A DNA stretch of 64,000 nucleotides from Tetrapyrgos nigripes (Eukaryota > Basidiomycota > Agaricomycetes > Agaricales > Campanellaceae): contig JAACJM010000246.1 of assembly GCA_013368315.1 (NCBI GenBank), positions 89,493 through 153,492 of the forward strand, read 5' to 3'. The translations under genes and the position numbers were made by a program. Within the stretch, counting starts at the first letter, position 1, and each line of letters starts with the position of its first letter. Shown here one piece after another: positions 56,547 to 64,000 of the stretch. A model generated the notes under the pieces. The model was not told the origin of the DNA. It searched no databases and was given only the letters and a program-made list of their open reading frames with translations.

Positions 56547-57815
56547 TCATGGCCTGCCAGTCATCGTCATCGCCTTCATCACCAGAATCAGATCCAGACG
56601 GTGAAATATCTTGCTTGTGAGGACTTTTAACTTGTCACTCAACAGAAGGACGTCGGGGGAACTTGAAGCGGGAGGATACCATACCTCCTCTGCCTCGACT
56701 TCAGCATCTGAACTTCCAACCTCATCAACGTCACCCTCAGGCTCGCTGAGCTCGGAGAGATTTAGGCCACCTGGACCTGGATTCTTGCTACGGGTACGAC
56801 TCTGACCCGTCTGCTGGGATCCCGGCTGAAAAAAGATATCTTCTTCGGGAAGAGCTAATTTCGGAGCAGTCGGCAAACTTGAAGTGATGATGATGAATGT
56901 GGTAGTAATATTAATAGTGGTAGCGGTGGTACAGCTTGTTGTAACTGCGACCGCGACAAATTTAAAGTCCTTCCAGGGACTATCCGCGGCTTCTCCAGTG
57001 TGGCCTCTACCAAAGTCACCACCAAATCCTTAGGCTCTGTTTTCACTACTGGCTTGACGGTCTTCTCGACCGCGACCATTGTGGTCTGAGACCTCGCCTT
57101 GGGTTTAAACACCCTCGTCATGCTGACTTCTCGGCTCAGAACGCGTTTCTTCACTCCTCCGATTCCGATGCTATCTGCGCTGGTGTTGTCGTTCTTTGGC
57201 TTCCACTGCCTTTTGATGCTCCTCTTCTGCAAGAGTGACAGAAAGCGAGCGAGAACGGGAACGTTCTAGAGGAGAGACGGATGTCTTTCGCGAGTGTGAG
57301 AGGTACTTGAAGTGGCGGACAAGGCAGGAGATGGGTGTCTAGTTGACGAAGAGGACGATGAGACACTGAGGTGCTTGGAAAGTTTGGAGGAGTCGCATTT
57401 GATCGAGATCTTGGCAACGGAGACACTAGTTCGTGCCCGTTTATGGTGTCGTGTGTCAATATCCGCGGAGGCGTCGTCTTTGGCTGCCTCCTTCTCTTCG
57501 TCTGAGAAAGGTAAATTTGGAGACTTTCGACCGGAGAAGTGAACAGAGTTCCGGTAAAGTAGATACTCTCTTCAATTCCCAACTCTTCTGCTTCTTCTTC
57601 GTTGCATATCTTATCCAGGAGGCTCGGAAGTCCACGGTATTTGTCAGTTATTGACCGCGTAGTAAGGACAAGGGGATCGAGTAGTGTTGCTGAGGGTCTT
57701 CGTTGCGATCGAGCACAAATGGGTAGTCTCTAGTGAGAGACTTTTCCTGGTTCTCTGTCCATGCGATTTTGGGCTTGATGTCGAGTGCGAGGGAGTAGTT
57801 TGAGACGACCGCCAT
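56547..57815 (-). CDS. Hypothetical protein, possibly Sld3-like, frame interrupted
   Basis: Starts MAVVSNYSLALDIKPKIAW at 57815. Pieces in different frames follow on the minus strand: TDKYRGLPSLLDKICNEEEAEE, GIEESIYFTGTLFTSP, a serine-rich low-complexity stretch, GIGGVKKRVLSREVSMTRVF, VEATLEKPRIVPGRTLNLS, and an acidic C-terminus with LSELSEPEGDVDEVGSSDAE. Intron or frameshift positions are near 57690, 57480, 57220 and 56870. The disordered basic segment with a TP-KPR-like motif recalls fungal DNA replication regulator Sld3, but I cannot confirm this. The acidic end resembles nuclear regulatory proteins in general. Confidence 0.4.
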
Positions 57816-57955
57816 GACAGTTGTGAATTGGTTTGTCACAGACTGATTTTCTACACCCAAGAATGTACATACAATGCAGATACGAAAGCAAGAAACATGA
57901 TAGCAAACAGAAAACAACGACGCTAAAAAAAAAAGAGGAAAAAAGCCCCAAGCAC

Positions 57956-58864
57956 TCAGCCAACAAGTTCCTTCGCCATATCAACGGCGTCGCAGGCATC
58001 TCTCAATCCAAATGCTGCTTTGAAGACGAATTCCTCTGGTGCTTTGAAGAGCAATTCGGGCAAGCGCCATTGCTTTTGTGGGTATATTTGAGTACTTGCT
58101 GATGAGCTTCGTGTTCTGAAACATTTGTGAGTGAAAAGACTGGACTGATATACCGACTCTCTTCGCTGACCGGACCGAATATACCAGTTTGAATCCCTTC
58201 GACTTGTCTTTGCACCTCCACTCCTGCAATCTGCGTCTCGGTGTGCGACGGGTACAGCCGATTTTGCAGGCTTTGCCGTTTCTAAAGGACAGGACGTACA
58301 CCCAAGCATCCCTCTTCACCCTAGCGGAAACTGGCCTAACCACCCAGTCATGGAAAACCAGAAACTTGCGGAAACGGTGAATGAACGATATGTAGAGTAG
58401 CATATCACGTACCACCATGAGTACGTGAATGTATTTGGGGCTTTGAGGACGTGTAGGCCCAGGGGCAATGACAGAGGCGGGAGGCGGTGACCAAAGCGCG
58501 TCGGTCGCTGATTATTGCTCGCGTCAATTCCTTCTCCCAACTCCCTCTCATTTCCTTCCTTTCCCTCTCTTAAAACTCGAAGGCACAGACTTCTCTTTCC
58601 TTTCTCCTTCTCCTTCTCTTTCTCTTTCCCCTCCGACCATATTACTGGTCTTACATTCCCTGACTCCGAAACCAACCGTCGATCCACACTAGTCTTAGTC
58701 TTCACCAAGGATGATGCTGGCAGAGATATTTTTTGGCGGAAGCGTGTTGCAAGGGATGGTTGCACTGGGAGTAGCAGTGATGAGGCTGTGGCTTTGGAAG
58801 GATCGTTAGGCACAGGCAGCGGCTTGACGAAAGCGTCGGTCGCGTGATCCACTTCATTCTTCAC
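57956..58864 (-). CDS. T5orf172 domain protein (GIY-YIG superfamily)
   Basis: Exon 1 58864-58413 has a low-complexity, lysine and glutamate rich N-terminus ending KAPNTFTYSWW. A 77 nt intron (58412-58336) leads to exon 2 (58335-58154) with DAWVYVLSFRNG (near residue 160), CKIGCTRRTPRRRLQEW (near 174) and FKLVYSVRSAKRV. A 38 nt intron (58153-58116) gives EHEAHQQVLKYTHKSNGACPNC. The WVYVL and KIG pair with following arginines is the GIY-YIG-like core, and the Cys-x2-Cys near the end is typical of T5orf172 (DUF1766, MUG113-like) proteins. After SSKHQ the expected tail EEFVFKAAFGLRDACDAVD is one base out of frame, ending at 57956. Possible pseudogene or sequence error. Cellular role unknown. Confidence 0.65.
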
Positions 58865-59250
58865 CTATTCAGCTCGTCTTTCCTCTCCTCCTCCTTGCCT
58901 CCTTGCCTCTACACGAATGACTGCGTGAAGGAATCAAACAAACGGCTTCACCGGGCAGCTTGAGATTGAAGGTTGGTTGGGTACGGACTGGAGTTGGGAT
59001 GAACCTGGAGTATCGAGAAGTTGGCTCACTTCAAGGTGCGGCTTCCAAACCGGGTTCCCTGACGTGATACCAATACCAGAAAAGCAGCAGTAGCAAACGT
59101 CTCTCAATCCTGGTGACTCTTCTATGCCCAGCCTATGGGAAAAGAAATCCCTCGTATTCAAACTCTTCTCCCGGAGTCTCCACCTCAACTTTCCAACTTT
59201 TTGGTGATCTTGGTTGGACTATCCGAGTGAGCTGAGGTATTTGCCGAGAT
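58865..59250 (-). other. Upstream region of the T5orf172 gene, no gene supported
   Basis: One 84-codon minus frame (58934-59188) has no recognised features. A pyrimidine-rich run near 58870-58910 could belong to the promoter. Confidence 0.35.
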
Positions 59251-59269
59251 CTCAGGATAATAATCTTCG

Positions 59270-60090
59270 GGGAGATATCTGTGCATCGGGCATGGCAGGA
59301 CCAAGGGTTGTTGAAAATGGGTCATCTACTGCGGCTGACCTGACCGTCACATAAAAAATTTTAAAATAATATGTATGATATTCCCGACCCATTCTCCGAC
59401 TATCCATTCTATTGTATCCCCGAGAAAACCATGTCAACGACACCACGGCGTCGATATCGATCGACACCTTCCAATATTGGTCCCCAGTCATCGAGTTGAG
59501 GAGGATGGGTGTGGCCATGCCGAAAAGACAAAAATATCCGCTCGACGGATAGATCACATCACTACTACTGATATAAGATATATCTGTAGAAAAGTGTGTT
59601 TCTGTACGCCTTTCTGCCGAGCGGATATTTTCAGCGTGTGGGGATGAGGGGTTGAGTATGACCAGACCTAGGTCGACGACCATGAGGAATATTGGGAGAT
59701 TAATTCCTGGTGCACATAATACGGGTGATCATGGCAATGAAGAACATGGATACCCAATCGTCCACTTAGCGACTCCACTCCAATCACCCAGTCTTTCACT
59801 GCCTTCACCACCAATTTCACGCCATTGCTTTCAGTGAAATGGGGAAAGCATCACCAGAGATTCCTGCGCAGCGGGCATAACAGCTATTCATTTTGGCGCT
59901 TTGGACGACCGACGACGAGGAATAGCTGAAAATGGGACATCCACTGTGGCTGATGGCCTCATTACCAAATAGTTTCGGTAAAAGATATTAAATTTCCGAC
60001 ACGTTCTCTCAATCCATGCTATTGCACCCCCAAGAAAAAACCACAACGGCACCGGCGACGGGATCTAGCATCAGATCGAGATTTTTGTAT
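59270..60090 (+). repeat. Two diverged copies of an about 210 bp repeat
   Basis: The stretch from about 59290 (GAAAATGGGTCATCTACTG) to 59480 resembles about 59930 (GAAAATGGGACATCCACTG) to 60090. Shared words include CCTGACC or GGCCTCA, then TTCCCGAC or TTTCCGAC, CATTCTATTG or CATGCTATTG, and CCCCGAGAAAACC or CCCCAAGAAAAAACC. The element class is unknown. Confidence 0.5.
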
Positions 60091-60299
60091 ATTGGCCCCC
60101 AAGTGCCACCACATCCATATTTCTCTAACTTTCCATCATCTCGTCATATCCTCGAGAGAACGAAACCCATGCAACATGTATCCCCATCTTATCATATCCT
60201 CGAGGTCAATGGGAGCGATGCAACCCGTATCCCTTCCAATAACGGGTAGAACCACCCATAACCCCATACGTATACGAGACACTATGCCACGCTGAGAAT

Positions 60300-63200
60300 A
60301 CCCAGCCTATGCCACCACCGATCATTTAGATGCCCTCGACTGACGATCTAGTCCAGATGAGAGTCCGAAACCCCAAATCCAAGTTGAAAAAACCGGACTG
60401 GTGAACAAGCGGGAACGTCACGGTGATGAGTGCGTAGTGGGTACCAGCTGGACAAAGTCCAGAGAAGATGATCGCTCTGTCCACCTGATGACGACGTAAT
60501 GCTAAGGTATAGGAGATAGCGACAGTGGCTTTCTCAGGGAGTGGAGACGAGAGGCAGAATATTGTCCAAGAATAATAAAGGAGCTATGGGAAGAGTCGGG
60601 TAGGATTCTAAACTGCATATCATTAGCAAAAAAAAATGCAAGAATGACCAGTACGCTTACCCTGATTTCCCTCAAGCTCTAAGCAGGAACCCTTTGACAA
60701 TTGCCATGTGCGGCCACCACATAGACGCAAATTCTATCTGTATCAGAAGACGAAACAAGTTCGTCTTCAAGGGACGGAAATGATCGGTCTAGAGTATTCA
60801 GCGTCTTTTAGCGTGAACGACTCTACCAGGCACGTAAATAGCGATGGGATGGTAGCAGCAATGAAAACAGCCATGCTATGGGGTAGCAGGCAAAAAGGGC
60901 CAGTTTTGATGAAGCGAGAGCCAGGACGCAAAGTTCATGAGATGCGATATCTTCCATGCTAGTATTTTGAGTACCAGCTGGGTCGTCGAAGAGTAAGACG
61001 TTGGCAATGTCTTCAGACGACATTCCTTCGAGCCCGTCCCACTAGCATAACCAATACGAATATCAGAGACTCGCTCCACCGCTCCTTTCAACAGCAACAA
61101 CAGAGCGATCGTTGACTGTAACGCTTGTATGAATGGAATACATGTATGAATCGTCGAGTTGAATCGTCAATAGTACCGGATTCCTTCTTCCCTGCATCTG
61201 GGAGGTATTTCAGTTGGCTATCGTGTTCACAGTATCAGACGACCCACGTACAACAAGTAAAAGCATTCCCATTGCCAATCTGTAGGCAAAGACTTGCAAA
61301 ACGACTCTGGTAGGATCACCAGTGCCCGTCCAGCATTTTCATTGTTTTGCTAACACTGTACACGGAGAAAGAAAGACGATTAGAAGTCTTCAGTATAAGG
61401 AGAAAGAACACCCACATAAACATACATGACCAGAACGTACGGAGAAAACAGTCCCAATGCCCATTCTCCTATCTTCTCATCATGTCATGTTGAAATTGCG
61501 CGACGTTAGACTATTTCGGTGACCCAGTGACCCAAAGCCTTGCGAAATCGATGATGTGCATGGCCACCTGGAAGAGGAAATACGAGCCCCAGGACCCAGA
61601 GTCAGTTGCGATAAGCTATAAAGAATGAAAAAAGCGTACCCGGTTGGGATATGCGAGCCTCCAATGCACACCATAACCACCAGAGCTTCACCAATCCGTG
61701 CCAACCAACGAGTTCTCAGCTCCAGGAAACCCCGATAACGACGTCGGAAAGGTACCAACCCAACGAGAAACGGCCAGTGTCATATGTCTTGGTTCTGGGA
61801 GATTGATGAGCTGGCAGGTATTGATCGTTCTGGAGAACGTCTACAGGGACTGGGGTAGTCGGACTCGCGTGCGTTATCGATAACGACCTCGGAAACTAGG
61901 TAGAGAAGGTCCCAAACGTTGGAAAAATTTCCAGAATAAAAATCCGCATGTACGTCGAGGACATAATGCCCTCAACGCCCAAACCACTGAGACCAGCACC
62001 AAGCTGCGCCCATCAGCGGATTCCTAGCCCCAATAGACTTCGCTAACGAAGCCCGAAGCATTTCAATCCAGCCGAAAACGACTTGGCACGTATGTCTTCA
62101 GGGTCTCCGTATGAGTAACTGTCTTCAAAAAGATCTTTACTATACACTGACTTCAAACAGGGACTCCAAGACTTCGTCTACCGAGTTTGCAAAGCCTGAC
62201 AGAAAAAAAAATCAGATTACGATCATGAAGAGACGCCGCCGCAACTCACTGAGAGATCCAAACTCCTTCCTCAATTCCCACATCCAACGAGTCACATACT
62301 CCATTACGGACCACCGCATATGCTTCAGATCAATCCTCAACAATCTATCATCCTCGTTCCATCTATTCTGTGTCCATTCTTCGTCTCCCAAAAATCCTCA
62401 AAGTAGACCGAACGAGCCCGTGGAAGCCGTTCAGAGGAACAGAATTCTTTCCGGGCTAGTAGTATATCAGAGATCATGACTTTGGATTGAAGGGAATGAT
62501 GACATACATCTGACCTGACCAAATTCTTCAATTTGGAGGGGCTTGGATTAGCCTTTGATTTGCGAGAAATGGTCCTCTTCTTGCTTGGAGTCTCGACGAG
62601 GTCAATGAGAGCACTACTAAATCTATTGACTCAGAGCGTGAGATGCAGCAAAAGTGAACACGCACTCTTGCTTGGGCTTGTCTGTCAAAAGGACAAAAAT
62701 GGTTTTCCCAATCGGAGGTGGTCTAAAAAATCGTATGAATTATAAGTGTCAGCATTGAAGAACGCCCCCAGTCACAAGTCAATGCACCTGATATTTAAGA
62801 TACAAATCATCCATGAAAGTTTTCCTTGCTTCCGGTTTCCAAGGAATGAGGAACCTGGAGTATAAGCGTCAGCTTGGAAAGAAAAGGAGGAGGAGGAGGA
62901 GGAAAAGAACTACCTTGCTACTGTACTGCAGATCTTCACACAACGGTGTCTCCTTCGCGAAGAAAGACCGATGTGGCGATAGAAGCGCATTCTATCTGCA
63001 CCAGAGGACGAAACGCATTCGTCTTCAGATATTGTAGCACCGAAACGAATTCGAATGCTAGAGTGGGGGAGAGAGAGAAAGAGCGAGAGGAAGTTCAAGA
63101 TGGGAGTCAAGACAATAGATTAGACCTGACGCAAGTTGATTACTTCTTCACACACGTGACGCAGAACAATAACGCAGAAGTCTTAGTTACTAATACTATT

Positions 63201-63600
63201 AGTATTAGTACAATAACGCAGGCTGTATCAATCACAGTTGACGCTCTTGGGGCATGGTCTTCATCCAGAAGACCATCTAAATAGTAAGACGTACAAGAGA
63301 GAGACATGATAGGTAAACTCGTAGCTAAAGCTTCTTAAGGAGAGAACGTGGCATTGTCTATAAAAAGGAGTCAAAAGTAGAGGAAGAGGATGTGCTAGTG
63401 ACGTCAAAAAGGAGTCAACTTTGCTAACAACTAATACATATTTGTTCGTTTTTCTAGTCAGACGGTAAAGTTGCGATTATTTGTAGCACATTATTGATTG
63501 CCCGTGCGGCTAGTTTTTTAAGTTTGTGTTCAACTTCGCCTTCCCAAACTTTCAAAACATGCTCCTGCCACCTGTGTAAGAAAGCTGTGAACCAGCTAAA
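60300..63600 (+). other. 3.3 kb without a confident gene
   Basis: Open frames are short and scattered. The minus stretch 60823-61100 (with LLFDDPAGTQNTSMEDIASH) and 61480-61758 look weakly protein-like but have no family signature. A related phrase appears twice: ATTCTATCTG then AGACGAAACA and TTCGTCTTCA at 60730-60775, and again at 62985-63030 (ATTCTATCTG, GGACGAAACG, TTCGTCTTCA), so this region also carries diverged repeats. Confidence 0.4.
63187..63207 (+). repeat. 21 nt near-perfect palindrome
   Basis: ACTAATACTA and TAGTATTAGT flank a single central base. No gene context. Confidence 0.5.
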
Positions 63601-63707
63601 AAAGTAGAGTATCTCATCGAAATTATTCAAAGATGAAGAGGACTTCCACTTTCGAGTAATTTGAAAGCCTTTTGTCTAACTGACTGTCAGTTATTGGGAC
63701 AGTGTAG

Positions 63708-64000
63708 TACGTGTAAAACTCACTTTGCTGAACTGAGCCGTGTAGACAAACCAGTAATCCAATGTAATGACAACACCAAAGAAAGGCTGAGTGATCGTTA
63801 GGTGATGGTAGATCACAGCTCCAACAAGCAGAGACAGGTACAATTGATTTTGAGCCTGTTGTAGAGCATAGGTCTTCCATTCCAACGCAAACAGTGGAAT
63901 CCAAAGCTCCTGCTCAGGCCGGTTGCGCACGCTGGAAAAAATTGCCTTGAGAAAATCTTGGTCTTTGGGTTGACATTGTTTAGATGGAGTATACTCCAGA
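63708..64000 (-). CDS. 3' part of an exon at the right edge, possible PD-(D/E)XK-like domain
   Basis: Minus frame open to the window end, reading through RNRPEQELWIPLFALEWKT, ALQQAQNQLYLSLL, then ITQPFFGVVITLDYWFVYT and AQFSK, followed by a GTGAGT donor at about 63724. The LEWK element followed by a QAQNQ helix and a PFFGVVI strand is the layout of a PD-(D/E)XK nuclease core. Related segments are common in large agaricomycete families of unknown function. The 5' end is outside the window, so assignment is tentative. Confidence 0.4.

Noticed and set aside
60823..61100. Minus-strand frames with LLFDDPAGTQ as a membrane protein gene
   Set aside because: The stretch is short, split over frames, and no family or exon chain could be built around it.

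Overview
The window comes from a filamentous fungus, most likely an agaricomycete basidiomycete. The reasons are genes split by short GT-AG introns (about 38 to 100 nt), a fungal NB-ARC plus TPR NLR family, a Ty3/Gypsy chromovirus with a chromodomain, and dense DNA transposon remnants. I see no prokaryotic features and no rRNA or tRNA genes.

Layout. Positions 1-1751 hold the 5' part of a cullin gene on the minus strand. Positions 2219-56072 are a tandemly amplified block. Its unit is a beta-carbonic anhydrase gene, then a transposon-filled stretch, then an NLR gene (minus), then a RhoGAP gene (plus), then a roughly 0.7 kb tail. Copy 0 (about 2219-3985) holds only the carbonic anhydrase joined directly to the tail. 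Copy I (4076-30018) and copy II (31010-56072) are full units, about 26 kb each. A spacer with a SINE insertion (30019-31009) separates I from II. Positions 56073-64000 are not part of the repeat. They hold a minus-strand gene of uncertain identity, a T5orf172-type (GIY-YIG superfamily) gene, diverged repeats, and the edge of another minus-strand gene.

Within the full units, copy I carries a 2.2 kb inverted arm pair (5581-7851 and 10803-12996) around a 2.95 kb core. In copy II the core lies in the opposite orientation and the second arm is absent. Both units then carry a Tc1/mariner element with TA target duplications, the 3' end of a chromovirus with its LTR, unrecognised ORFs, and the NLR. 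Copy II alone has a 642 bp hAT-like element whose empty site is intact in copy I.

Gene condition. Three carbonic anhydrase genes have open, spliceable frames. The two NLR copies and two RhoGAP copies are broken by indels. Some breaks are shared (older than the duplication) and many are private, either later decay or homopolymer errors in the assembly. The most interesting biology is the NLR TPR array: 13 units in copy I and 11 in copy II, nearly identical in sequence, with the differences concentrated in a handful of codons. That is the pattern expected of a recognition surface that is homogenised and diversified at the same time.
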